62,646 nt of DNA. Origin: DSUN01 sp035527715 (GTDB lineage Bacteria; Planctomycetota; PUPC01; DSUN01). Under the pieces are notes generated by a model. It searched no databases, was not told the origin of the DNA, and worked only from the letters and a program-made list of their open reading frames with translations. This document shows positions 42,077-51,372 of the stretch, piece by piece. The stretch is from NCBI GenBank assembly GCA_035527715.1, contig DATKZY010000044.1:1-62646 (forward strand), given 5' to 3'. Position 1 is the first letter of the stretch, and each line of letters begins with the position of its first letter. The position numbers were made by a program, and so were the translations under genes.

Positions 42077-44014
42077 CTACTGGGCGGTCTTCCAGACGGT
42101 GAAGAGGCCGGAGGACCAGAAGTACACAGAGAAAGACGCGATGGTCCAGAGCAGGTCGCCGAGCAGGCGGTTCCGCGCAGTCATGTGCCGTGCGGCGAGC
42201 CACGCGATGGGCAGCGCGGGCAGGAGGCCGGTGAGGAAGCCGTAGCCCATCGGAATGTAGAGGTTGCGGCACAGCGACAGGTAGCCCCAGCAACCCCCGG
42301 CGAACGCCAGCAGGCCGCCCCGCGCGGCCCACCGCGCCCACGCGCCGCGGCCTCGCGCCCAGGCTCCCGCGACCACAGCGCCCTGGAAGACGATGAACAG
42401 GGCGGCCGGCCACGCGAACACCGAACGCTCCGTGCCTAGGATTGTCGGAGCGATGACGCCCGCGAAAGCCGCCATCAGCCCGAACGCGCCCCGCGCCGCC
42501 CACGCGACATTCCTCGGCAACGCACGGCGCAGGCCGAACCACACGGCAAAGGCGGGTGCCACCGAGACAGCGAACACGGCCCCAAGGCAGAACAGGTACC
42601 AGCGGAACACGTCGCGCAACGTCGGCGCGTAGACCCATGCTGCCCACACCGCGCAACGCTCCGACCCGACGTCAGGCATCACGGTTGCGGGCGACGCACG
42701 CTCGAGCGCGTCGGGAGGCAGACGTGCGGGGTCGCCGAGGTAGACACACGCGGCCTGCGACTGGTTGCGGACGTAGAGGCGGCCGTTGTGCAGCGTGGGA
42801 GCGGTCCAGCACACCTGGCCGCTGAAGAGGCGGGTGCGAGCCAGCTCCTCGTAGCGGGCGGGCGTGGCGCGGGCGAGGATCAACTCGCCCATGTCGCTGA
42901 AGAGGATCAGCTTGCCGTCGGCCGCGAGGAGATTGACGTGGCCCGTGCGGTCGGTGGCCCAGCGGACCTCTCCCGTGGCGAGCTTGAGGCACTTGAGGCG
43001 GCCGCGGCCGGGCCGCGTCTCGCGCGGCTGGAGGTCGTGCAGGTCGAAGCCGTAGATGTGCCCGCCGAGGATGAGGCTGGAGAAGATGTCGTGGGAAAGC
43101 TCCCGGCTCTCCCAGGCCAACTCGGGCGAGGCGTCGGGCCGCAGGCGCAGGACGCGCGCCCCGCCGCGGAACGCGGCACAAGTGAGGAGAAACGGCTCCT
43201 CGTAGACGGGCCACGAGGCGTGCTCGTCGTAGCTCTCGGACCAGCGGTGGACCCACAGCTCGCGCCCCGTCTCGGGCTCGTGGGCGACGACGACGTTTCG
43301 GAGGAACGACACGATCTGCCGCTTTCCGCCGACGCTGATGGGGTAGCAGGGCGAGTAGCTCGCCTCCTCGCTGCCCGAGCGCCAGGCGACCGAGCCGTCG
43401 CGGGCGTCGAGCGCGACGACCGACGCGCCCTCGCCGCCGACGGGGAGAAACACCTTGCCGCCCTCGACCAGCGGCGAGCAGGCGTAGCCGTACTCGGTGC
43501 CCTTGCCCTCGAACTTCTCCGTGACGTTCATCGTCCAGAGCGTGCGGCCCGACGCGGCGTCGAGGCACCCGACGAGGCCGTGAGCGCCCGCGAAGTAGAG
43601 CCGCCCGTCGCGCCACGTGGGCGTGGCCCGCGGCCCGGGCCAGTCGCCCTCAGGCTCCCAGGGCCAGTCGTAGGTCTTCTTCCACAGGGTGCGGCCCGTC
43701 GCGGCGTCGAGGCAGGCAACGAACTCGCCGGCCGGCTCCTGGGCCTGGGTGTAGAGGCGGTCGCCGACGGCGATGAGGGCCGAGTAGCCCTGGCCGAGCC
43801 GAATGCGCCAGAGGACCGGCGGCCCCGCCTCGGGCCAGCTCCCGATGAGGCCTGTCTCGCTGGAGACCGCATTGAACGTCGGGCCGCGGAGATGGGGCCA
43901 GTCTGCTGCAAGGAGATTCGGCGCGACGGCAAACAGGAACAGGAGTGTCCACCACAGCCCTCTCCGTGCTCTCCGTGTCTCCGTGGTGAGATTGGGTTCG
44001 GCAAGGGTCGGCAT
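42077..44014 (-). CDS. PQQ-type beta-propeller protein with C-terminal membrane domain
   Basis: The 645-residue protein has a signal sequence, then a propeller of about 430 residues: DWPHLRGPTFNAVS, CLDAATGRTLWKKTYDW, CLDAASGRTLWTMN, ALDARDGSVAWRSG and AHEPETGRELWVHRW. About six membrane helices follow (470-640). The combination suggests a membrane-tethered periplasmic sensor or scaffold. Residues 9-17 (LTTETRRAR) are encoded by a dispersed repeat that also occurs at 44998 and 45313. It follows the aldo/keto reductase gene by 18 nt in the same operon. Confidence 0.75.
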   Translation of the reverse strand: MPTLAEPNLTTETRRARRGLWWTLLFLFAVAPNLLAADWPHLRGPTFNAVSSETGLIGSWPEAGPPVLWRIRLGQGYSALIAVGDRLYTQAQEPAGEFVACLDAATGRTLWKKTYDWPWEPEGDWPGPRATPTWRDGRLYFAGAHGLVGCLDAASGRTLWTMNVTEKFEGKGTEYGYACSPLVEGGKVFLPVGGEGASVVALDARDGSVAWRSGSEEASYSPCYPISVGGKRQIVSFLRNVVVAHEPETGRELWVHRWSESYDEHASWPVYEEPFLLTCAAFRGGARVLRLRPDASPELAWESRELSHDIFSSLILGGHIYGFDLHDLQPRETRPGRGRLKCLKLATGEVRWATDRTGHVNLLAADGKLILFSDMGELILARATPARYEELARTRLFSGQVCWTAPTLHNGRLYVRNQSQAACVYLGDPARLPPDALERASPATVMPDVGSERCAVWAAWVYAPTLRDVFRWYLFCLGAVFAVSVAPAFAVWFGLRRALPRNVAWAARGAFGLMAAFAGVIAPTILGTERSVFAWPAALFIVFQGAVVAGAWARGRGAWARWAARGGLLAFAGGCWGYLSLCRNLYIPMGYGFLTGLLPALPIAWLAARHMTARNRLLGDLLWTIASFSVYFWSSGLFTVWKTAQ

Positions 44015-44032
44015 GACATCCCTCGCCGCGCG

Positions 44033-44932
44033 TCAGGTGGGGAAGATGGGGTCGAGGGTCGCGGCCAGGGCTCGAAGGCGCTGAAGCTCGGCGTCGGAGA
44101 GGGGCGTGACGTCGCGGGGCGCGGAGGCCCCGCCCACATCGAGGGCGAGGCGGAGCATGACCTCCTCGCCCGGCGTCACGGCGGCGGTGATGGGCTGGCC
44201 GAGCGTGAAGCGGAGGGCGAGGCCGGCCTCGGCGCGGTCGGTGAGCGGCTGATACCAGCACTTTGTAAAACTCTTCCGCTGCGGGTCGTCCTTCGGCCAC
44301 TTCTGGCGGGCGAGGGCTTTGAGGGCGAGGATGGCCATGCCGCGCTTCTGAGCCTCGGCGATCACGCGGGCGCCGAGGCCGTGGGTGAGGAAGGTGCAGA
44401 AGTTGATGGGGAAGAGCACGGAGTCGAAATCGTGGCGGTCCATCGCGGCGAGGGCGGCGGCCTCGGTGTGGGCGGAGAAGCCGATGTGGCGGATTCTCCC
44501 CGCCTTCTGCTCCTCGATGACGAGCTCCATCACGCCGCCCTTGCCGAAGGCGACGTCAACGTCCTTCGCCACGTCCATCAGGCCGTGGAGCTGGTAGAGG
44601 TCGAAGTGGTCGGTGCGGAGGCGTTCGAGGGAACGGTTGAACTCTTCGGCCGCGGGGCCGCGCTCGCGCTGGGTCGTCTTGCAGGCGAGGAAGCAGTGCT
44701 TGCGGTAGGGTTCGAGTGCCGGGCCGAGCTGGACCTCGGCGTCGCCATAGGTGGGCGCGACGTCGAAGTAGTTGATGCCGCGCTCGACGGCCTCGGCGAC
44801 CACGCGGGCGGCGTGGGCGGGCTCGGCCTTGCTCACCACGAGGCCGCCGAAGCCGATGATCGAGAGCTGCTCGCCGCTCTTGCCGTAGGGCCTTCGGGGC
44901 AACCGGGCGCCGGGGGTTCCTGCTGCAGTCAT
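44033..44932 (-). CDS. Aldo/keto reductase
   Basis: The 299-residue protein is an NADPH-dependent TIM-barrel oxidoreductase with the full catalytic tetrad: Asp and Tyr in YFDVAPTYGDAE, Lys in FLACKTTQ, His in YQLHGLMD. It also has the family start RPYGKSGEQLSIIGFGGL. Substrate unknown; members often reduce sugar aldehydes or ketones. ATG 44932 has GAGAGGAG upstream at good spacing. First gene of a two-gene unit with the propeller protein. Confidence 0.9.
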   Translation of the reverse strand: MTAAGTPGARLPRRPYGKSGEQLSIIGFGGLVVSKAEPAHAARVVAEAVERGINYFDVAPTYGDAEVQLGPALEPYRKHCFLACKTTQRERGPAAEEFNRSLERLRTDHFDLYQLHGLMDVAKDVDVAFGKGGVMELVIEEQKAGRIRHIGFSAHTEAAALAAMDRHDFDSVLFPINFCTFLTHGLGARVIAEAQKRGMAILALKALARQKWPKDDPQRKSFTKCWYQPLTDRAEAGLALRFTLGQPITAAVTPGEEVMLRLALDVGGASAPRDVTPLSDAELQRLRALAATLDPIFPT

Positions 44933-44954
44933 CGTCGCACTCCTCTCGGTGGTC

Positions 44955-44983
44955 ATCATAGGCCGCCGGCGGCCCGGCGTCAA
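44955..44983 (-). promoter_or_regulatory. Promoter of the aldo/keto reductase operon
   Basis: Minus strand TTGACG (44983-44978), 17 nt, TATGAT (44960-44955). Confidence 0.55.
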
Positions 44984-44991
44984 CCACCGGA

Positions 44992-45282
44992 GAGTCCCAC
45001 CACGGAGACACGGAGAGCACGGAGAAGGCGCCGACATGAGGGCAACCACGGATTGCACAGGTGAGACGGATAGGCAGAAGGGGGACGGGTGTTGGGTGTT
45101 AGGTGTTAGGTGTTCGGGGTTCGGGGTTCGGGCCAGGAAGCTTGCGGCTTGTCGCTTGCGGCTTGTAGCTCTCAGCAAATGCGTCAGCCTGCCGGGGTGC
45201 GGCGGCTCGACGCCGCTTTGGATTGCCCCAGAGCCCCCCGCCCCACAGCGAGTGGATAACTGATATTTGAAGACGCGACACC
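44992..45282. repeat. Composite repeat unit 1
   Basis: It contains, in order, the CCACGGAGACACGGAGAGCA element, a CAACCACGGATTGCAC element, a GTGTTAGG/GTTCGGG low-complexity run (45088-45132), and a conserved end from GCGTCAGCCTGCCGG to GAAGACGCGACACC. The same order is repeated in unit 2. The gene-free stretch 44933-45792 holds these units and gene remnants. Confidence 0.8.
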
Positions 45283-45307
45283 GAACCCGACACCGAACCA
45301 GACCGAA

Positions 45308-45544
45308 GAGTCCCACCACGGAGACACGGAGAGCACGGAGAGGGCACCGACATGGGGGCAACCACGGATTGCACTGATGGCACGGATGAGAAGGCGACAG
45401 GGCAAGGTGCCGCGGAACATGCGTCAGCCTGCCGGAGTGCGGCGGCTTAGCCTGCCCTGAGCGAAGTCGAAGGGCCGCTCTGGATTGCCCCGGCGCCCCC
45501 CGCCCCACAGCGAGTGGATAATTGATATTTGAAGACGCGACACC
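45308..45544. repeat. Composite repeat unit 2
   Basis: Second copy of the unit at 44992-45282, lacking the low-complexity run. It has gained CCTGAGCGAAGTCGAAGGG, a dispersed element often seen in environmental genomes. The last ~40 nt are nearly identical to unit 1 and appear inverted at 45749-45790. Confidence 0.8.
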
Positions 45545-45554
45545 GTTCCCGTTC

Positions 45555-45591
45555 CCAGGTAGTAGACGATGTTGGTATCGAAGATGTACAT
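45555..45591 (-). pseudogene. Remnant 5' end of a PIN-domain toxin gene
   Basis: Read on the minus strand from ATG 45591 it gives MYIFDTNIVYYLG, the canonical PIN/VapC start with the first metal-binding Asp. After about 12 codons it runs into composite repeat unit 2. A short ORF (MPVAAWPVAKLGAG...) ends just before it, where an antitoxin would be expected. Confidence 0.6.
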
Positions 45592-45699
45592 GACGCCCTT
45601 AGCGTGAAACCCGACTAGGCCGACGGGTCACCGTCGTTGAACGGGAAAAGGGGGCATCGCTCATCCCGGCGCCCAACTTGGCGACGGGCCAGGCGGCGA

Positions 45700-45745
45700 C
45701 GGGCATTTCGAGCAACTGCTTGATATTGGTCAGTGTAGCGGCGGT
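45700..45745 (-). pseudogene. Fragment matching the 5' end of the adjacent Uma2 gene
   Basis: GCATTTCGAGCAACTGCT is shared with 46299-46316, and similar spacing of the following bases encodes ATLTNIKQLLEMP versus ATLITAEQLLEMP. It is a second, broken copy of the Uma2 start, or of a related antitoxin start. Confidence 0.55.
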
Positions 45746-45748
45746 TCG

Positions 45749-45790
45749 GGTGTCAAGTCTTCAAATAGCAGTTATCCCTTGCTCGGGGGG
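45749..45790 (-). repeat. Inverted partial copy of the composite repeat end
   Basis: GGTGTC, then GTCTTCAAATA, then CAGTTATCC match the reverse complement of 45502-45544. Together the two copies bracket the remnant region 45545-45748. Confidence 0.7.
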
Positions 45791-45792
45791 GC

Positions 45793-46344
45793 TCATGGGT
45801 TGACGAAGAGGTCGGCAATGGGGCAGCGGAAGCCGGGGAGGAGGGGGGCGCCGTCGAGTTCGGCGGTGGGGGGGAGGGTCTCGATGTCGGTGGCCGAACG
45901 GTAGACGGTGACGGTGCGCCGGGCGGGGTTGACGACCCAGACGAGTGCGGCGCCGGCGTCGAGCCAGGCGAGGGCCTTCTCATGCCCCTCGCGGGGGGCC
46001 TGGCCCGGGGAGAGGATCTCGACGGCGAGGTCGGGCGCGCCTTCGCGGAAGCCCTCTCCGAGCGGCTCGGCGGCGAGTCGCTCGGCTCGGATGAAGGCGA
46101 TGTCGGGGCCGAGGACGGTGTCGGGGTCGCGCGCCACGACGAAGCCGGGGTCGCCGGCCAGCACGGCACCCAGCTTGTGCTTCTCGACGTGGTTGCCAAG
46201 CAGTCGGTCCAGCCTCGATATGACAGACGCATGTAGGCAACTGGGGGGTGTCATCTCCCTGAGTTCTCCTGCGACGAGTTCGCTCCAGCGGTTCTCGGGC
46301 ATTTCGAGCAACTGCTCGGCGGTGATGAGTGTGGCGGTGTTCAT
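45793..46344 (-). CDS. Uma2-family putative nuclease (DUF820)
   Basis: The 183-residue protein has the PD-(D/E)xK-like core of the Uma2 family: Asp in VLGPDIAFI, ExL in PDLAVEILSPG, Lys in HEKALAWLDAG, and the family strings ITAEQLLEMPENRWSELVAGEL and ALVWVVNPARRTVTVY. Uma2 genes are abundant in cyanobacteria and planctomycetes and often move with repeats. Their biological target is unknown. It lies between a broken copy of its own start and a Y1 transposase. Confidence 0.85.
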   Translation of the reverse strand: MNTATLITAEQLLEMPENRWSELVAGELREMTPPSCLHASVISRLDRLLGNHVEKHKLGAVLAGDPGFVVARDPDTVLGPDIAFIRAERLAAEPLGEGFREGAPDLAVEILSPGQAPREGHEKALAWLDAGAALVWVVNPARRTVTVYRSATDIETLPPTAELDGAPLLPGFRCPIADLFVNP

Positions 46345-46398
46345 TGCTTGGTCTCCTCAAGGGGCGGCGGCTGGCCCCGGCGGTCGCCCCGTAAGACA

Positions 46399-46427
46399 AT
46401 GCTACTCGCGGAAGGACGGGGAGTCAA
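46399..46427 (-). promoter_or_regulatory. Promoter of the Uma2 gene
   Basis: Minus strand TTGACT (46427-46422), 17 nt, TAGCAT (46404-46399). Confidence 0.5.
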
Positions 46428-46447
46428 GAGGCGGCGCGGAGAAGGGT

Positions 46448-46487
46448 GTTGGGTGTGGGGTGTTGGGGGTTGGGGGTAGGGTGATCG
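46448..46487. repeat. Low-complexity GTGTTGGG run
   Basis: Imperfect tandem GTGTTGGG/GTTGGGG units, of the same kind as the run inside composite repeat unit 1 (45088-45132). Lies between the divergent Uma2 and transposase promoters. Confidence 0.7.
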
Positions 46488-46545
46488 ATCTTGGGTTATC
46501 CGTTGTCGGAGGAAGGGGTCGGGTCTTGGCTTGCTACTTCTCAAC

Positions 46546-46574
46546 TTGATGGTCGAAGGCGAGGCTGGTATCTT
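46546..46574 (+). promoter_or_regulatory. Promoter of the REP-associated transposase
   Basis: TTGATG (46546-46551), 17 nt, TATCTT (46569-46574). The -10 ends only 6 nt before the ATG and no ribosome-binding site fits, so a leaderless mRNA is predicted. Confidence 0.55.
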
Positions 46575-46580
46575 GGCGGC

Positions 46581-47564
46581 ATGGCAAGACCGCTGCGGAT
46601 CGAGGTGCCCAACGGCGTCTATCACGTGACCAGCCGAGCGCTGGAGGGGCGCGCGATCGCCCTCGACGAACGAGACGGCCGCAAATGGCTGGACCTGCTG
46701 GATACCGTGGCCACGCGACGACGCTGGCGGGTGTTCGCGTGGGTGCTGATGGGGAACCACTACCACCTGTTTCTCGAGACGCCCGACGCCGACCTGTCGG
46801 CGGGGATGCACGATCTGAACTCGGGCTACGCGACCGCGTTCAACCGCCGGCACGGACGGTGCGGGCCGCTGCTTCAGGGGCGGTTCAAGGCCATCCTGGT
46901 CGAGCGCGACTACCACTACTGGGAGCTGAGCCGCTACATTCATCTGAACCCGGTGCGGGCGGGCATGGTGGCGCGTCCCCAGGACTATCCGTGGGGGAGC
47001 TGTCGAGACTATCTCGGCACGGTTCGCGCGCCCGCGTGGGTGGCGTGGGAGGATGTGCTGCGGGAGCACGGGCGGACGCTGGAGGAGGCGCGGGAGGCAT
47101 ACGAGCGGTTTCTCGCCGCAGGCGTCGAGAAGCCGCCCGTGTCGCCGTGGTGGGGGGTGGTGGGCTCGGTGCTGCTCGGCTCAGGGCAGTTCGTGGCGCG
47201 GATGATGGAGCGGCTGGAGGGTAAGCTGCCGGCGCGAGAGGTGCCGGCCGCGCGGGCGTTGCGGCGGGTGGTTGGGGTCGAGGCGATTGAGCGGGCGGTG
47301 TGCGCGTGTTTTGGGGTTGCTGAGGGGCAGCTCCGCGAGAGGCGGCGATGGGGGAATGACGCGCGGGCCGTGGCGCTCTACCTGTGCCGGAAGTGGACGG
47401 GGATGACGGTCAGGGAGCTTGGGGAGCGGTTCGGTGGGGTGAGCGCGCAGGCGGTCAGCAAGATGGCCACCCAGGTGGCCCGGCAACTGGACGACGACAG
47501 GGGGCTGGCGGAGCGGATTGGCCGTTGCGAAGCCGAGTTGGGGTTAGTGTTAGTTGATAGTTAA
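46581..47564 (+). CDS. REP-associated Y1 tyrosine transposase with DnaA-C-like HTH
   Basis: The 327-residue protein starts with the RAYT signature MARPLRIEVPNGVYHVTSRA. The metal-binding HUH motif is in MGNHYHLFLE, the likely catalytic Tyr is in LNSGYATAFNRRH, and LQGRFKAILVERDYHY and SRYIHLNPVRAGM follow. The C-terminal ~110 residues resemble the DnaA domain IV/Bac_DnaA_C helix-turn-helix (RRWGNDARAVALYLCRKWTGMTVRELGERFGG). RAYTs cut and move single-stranded REP hairpins rather than carrying full insertion sequences. The 34-bp palindromes 4.5 kb away are candidate substrates. No terminal inverted repeats of its own are apparent. Confidence 0.85.
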   Translation: MARPLRIEVPNGVYHVTSRALEGRAIALDERDGRKWLDLLDTVATRRRWRVFAWVLMGNHYHLFLETPDADLSAGMHDLNSGYATAFNRRHGRCGPLLQGRFKAILVERDYHYWELSRYIHLNPVRAGMVARPQDYPWGSCRDYLGTVRAPAWVAWEDVLREHGRTLEEAREAYERFLAAGVEKPPVSPWWGVVGSVLLGSGQFVARMMERLEGKLPAREVPAARALRRVVGVEAIERAVCACFGVAEGQLRERRRWGNDARAVALYLCRKWTGMTVRELGERFGGVSAQAVSKMATQVARQLDDDRGLAERIGRCEAELGLVLVDS

Positions 47565-47687
47565 GACCTGACCCCAGGCCCCCCATGAACCGGCGACTCT
47601 GGACGAGTCTGGACGACTTAGGCTATGTTGGGGTGTGGCCCGGCGGCGGCCACAACCTGTAGGGGCGGCGGGGAGACGGGCGGCGGG

Positions 47688-47777
47688 TCACGGCTGGTCG
47701 GGCGGCTTGTCGCGGGGGGTCTTGGGGTGGCGCACGTCGCGGCCCTGGATGAAGCAGATGAGCTTCTCGGTCCTCAC
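47688..47777 (-). CDS. Possible small ORF coupled to the phosphate-binding protein gene
   Basis: A GTG at 47777 overlaps the TGA stop of the PstS-like gene, and the frame encodes 29 residues (EKLICFIQGRDVRHPK in the middle). No family is recognised and no other gene follows in 47565-47773, so it may be chance. Confidence 0.2.
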   Translation of the reverse strand: MRTEKLICFIQGRDVRHPKTPRDKPPDQP

Positions 47778-48568
47778 TTGGCTCGGACCAGCCCTTCTTT
47801 TTCGAGGATTTGCTGAGCAGGCGGCGAGAGGACGAAGTCGATGAACTTCTGCGCCGCTTCGCTCGGCGTGCCCTTCACGACGAACAGGAAGGGCCGTACG
47901 AGGGGATACGTGCCGTTGAGCACGTCTTCGGCGTTCGCCTTCACGCCGTCCACCGTCAGGGCCTTCAGCTCCCCGTGCACCAGGGCGAGCGACATGTAGC
48001 CGATGGCCCCGGGGTCGCTCTCCACCAGTTTGTTCACTGCCCCACTAGATTTCCTGGTGAGGGCCGACGCGGCGAAGCGGGCGTCGCCCATGACCAGGTG
48101 GGTGAAGGCTTCATGCGTGCCCGAGCCCTGCTCGCGGGTGACCAGGGTGATGGCCTTGTCCTCCCCTCCCATCTCCTTCCAGTTGGCGATCTTGCCCGTG
48201 AAAATGTCCCGGATCTGCTCGCGGGTCAGGCCGTTCACCTTGTTGGATGGGTGGACGACGATGGCGATGCCGTCGCGCGCGATGGTGATGGTGGTGAAGC
48301 CGCTCTCTTCAGGCTTCGGCGAGCGCGAGCAGGTGCCGATCTGGGCGGTGCCGTTGGTCACGGCCTGGATGCCGGCCGTGGAGCCGCCGCCCTGCACCTC
48401 CACCCGCACGTCGGCGTTGTTCCGGTTAAACTCCTCCGCCAGCATCTCGGCGAAGGGCAGGATCGAGGTCGAGCCGACGACGTGGACGGCGTTCCCCCTG
48501 TCGCTCCCGCACCCGGCGCACAGGAGGGCCGACACGGCGAGCGCGATAGCTGTCCCAGGCAGTCCCAT
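47774..48568 (-). CDS. PstS-like phosphate-binding lipoprotein
   Basis: The 264-residue protein has a lipoprotein signal ending in LLCAGC. The phosphate-binding periplasmic fold follows: VHVVGSTSILPFAEMLAEEF, VQGGGSTAGIQAVTNGTAQIGTCSR, IVVHPSNKVNGLTREQIRDIFTGKIANWKE, TREQGSGTHEAF. GSTS and the SGT loop correspond to phosphate contacts. It would deliver phosphate to a Pst transporter, but no pstC/A/B is here, so this is an orphan copy or a sensor. AGGAG precedes ATG 48568. Confidence 0.85.
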   Translation of the reverse strand: MGLPGTAIALAVSALLCAGCGSDRGNAVHVVGSTSILPFAEMLAEEFNRNNADVRVEVQGGGSTAGIQAVTNGTAQIGTCSRSPKPEESGFTTITIARDGIAIVVHPSNKVNGLTREQIRDIFTGKIANWKEMGGEDKAITLVTREQGSGTHEAFTHLVMGDARFAASALTRKSSGAVNKLVESDPGAIGYMSLALVHGELKALTVDGVKANAEDVLNGTYPLVRPFLFVVKGTPSEAAQKFIDFVLSPPAQQILEKEGLVRAK

Positions 48569-48596
48569 CGCATGTCTCCTTCGCCTGAACACCGGT

Positions 48597-48625
48597 ATTC
48601 TACCCGACGATGTGGGCCGACGCAA
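48597..48625 (-). promoter_or_regulatory. Promoter of the PstS-like gene
   Basis: Minus strand TTGCGT (48625-48620), 17 nt, TAGAAT (48602-48597). Confidence 0.55.
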
Positions 48626-48651
48626 ACTGCTGCCGCGGGGAAGCAGGCGGC

Positions 48652-50029
<1,378 letters not shown>

Positions 50030-50052
<23 letters not shown>

Positions 50053-51136
50053 GGCCGGGCTCCAGGGGAAGCTCGATGTGGAAGGTCGTGCCCTTTCCTG
50101 GCGTGCTCTCGGCCTGGATGGCGCCGTTGTGGGCGGCGAGGATGCGGTGGCACAGCGGGAGGCCCAGCCCCGAGCCGTCCCGGAACCCCGAGTAGAACGG
50201 CTCGAAGACGCGGCTGAGCTGCTCGGGGGGGATTCCGACGCCGGTGTCGCTCACCTCGGCGAGCATCCGGGGCGGCTCGGCCCACGCGCGCACCGTCAGC
50301 CGCCCGCCCTCGGGCATGGCCTTGCAGGCGTTGAGGATCAGGTTGACGAACACCTGTTCGAGCTGGGCGGGGTCGGCCGCGAGCGGCGGCAGGTCGGCCG
50401 GCACGCGGACCTTCAGCCGCACGCCGTGCCTGGCGACGTAGGCGGCCGTGAGGCGCGCGGCCCCGGCCACGACCTCGGCGAGCTGGCAGGGCCGCACGTC
50501 CAGCGGGCGCACCTTCGCGAAGTCCAGCGCCCGCGATACCGTGTCGTTGATCCGCACCAGGCAGCTCTCCATGTCCTCCAGGCACTCCGCCGCCTCGGGG
50601 TCGCTGGGCACCATGTCGCGCAGGGCGCGGAGCGCCAGCGAGATGCCGGCCAGCGGGTTGCGGATTTCGTGGGCCATCATCGCCGCCATCTCGCCGATGG
50701 CCGCCAGCCGCTGCGACTGGAGCAGCTCCTGCTCCAGGCGCTTCTGGTCCGTGATGTCCACGATGATCCCGTGGCGGCGGACGACCTGCCCCGCCGCGTC
50801 CAGCACCGGCAGCGACAGCGCCGCCGCGTGGTAGACGTCTCTGCCGTTCCGGTGCACGGCCCTGTACTCCACGTGGTACGGCTCCGCGCGGTTCATCGCG
50901 TCCCGCACGGTCTCGAGGAACCGCTCGCGGTCCTCGGGGTGGATGAGGTCGAACGCCACGTTCGGGTCGGCGTAGAAGTCGGCCGGGGTGTAGCCGATCA
51001 GCCGCTCGACATTCCCACTGATGTACTCGATGATCGGCGGCCACGACGGCCTCGCGATGTACGCCACGCAGGGCAAGTTGTCCATGAGAGAGCGGAAGGA
51101 TGGGTGTTCGACCAGGATCGCCAGCTCGGAATCCAC
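50030..51136 (-). CDS. PAS-domain sensor histidine kinase
   Basis: The 368-residue protein lacks membrane segments. A PAS domain (about 15-130: ISGNVERLIGYTPADFYADPNVAFDLIHPEDRERF) is followed by a kinase core: H-box MAHEIRNPLAG (His near 155), N-box NLILNACKAMPEGG, G1 DTGVGIP, F-box FEPFYSG, G2 GSGLGLPL. It is the partner of the overlapping NtrC-type regulator. Start GTG 51136 was chosen because AGGAAGGG lies just upstream. A longer in-frame ORF would include the -10 of the promoter at 51175-51203. Confidence 0.9.
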
Positions 51137-51174
51137 GGCGCCCTTCCTGAGGGGCAAGTGCTCCCCTCCCCCCC

Positions 51175-51203
51175 ATTCTAGCAAGCCCCACCCCCCGGAT
51201 CAA
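51175..51203 (-). promoter_or_regulatory. Promoter of the two-component operon
   Basis: Minus strand TTGATC (51203-51198), 17 nt, TAGAAT (51180-51175). Confidence 0.55.
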
Positions 51204-51288
51204 GAACCCGCCCCCTCCGCGAGGGGTCTGGCCCCGATTCCTCGGCCCGCCCTGCAATCCCTGCCCGCGCCGCGGAACCTGGCGGGAT

Positions 51289-51317
51289 TTGACGCGCGCC
51301 GCAAGGTGTGGTATGAG
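51289..51317 (+). promoter_or_regulatory. Candidate promoter of the Ig-like membrane protein gene
   Basis: TTGACG (51289-51294), 17 nt, TATGAG (51312-51317), 55 nt upstream of the ATG. Confidence 0.45.
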
Positions 51318-51372
51318 TACAGGGGCCGCCGGATGCGGCTCATCCGGGGACGCAGTAGGGGCGCGGCAGCGC

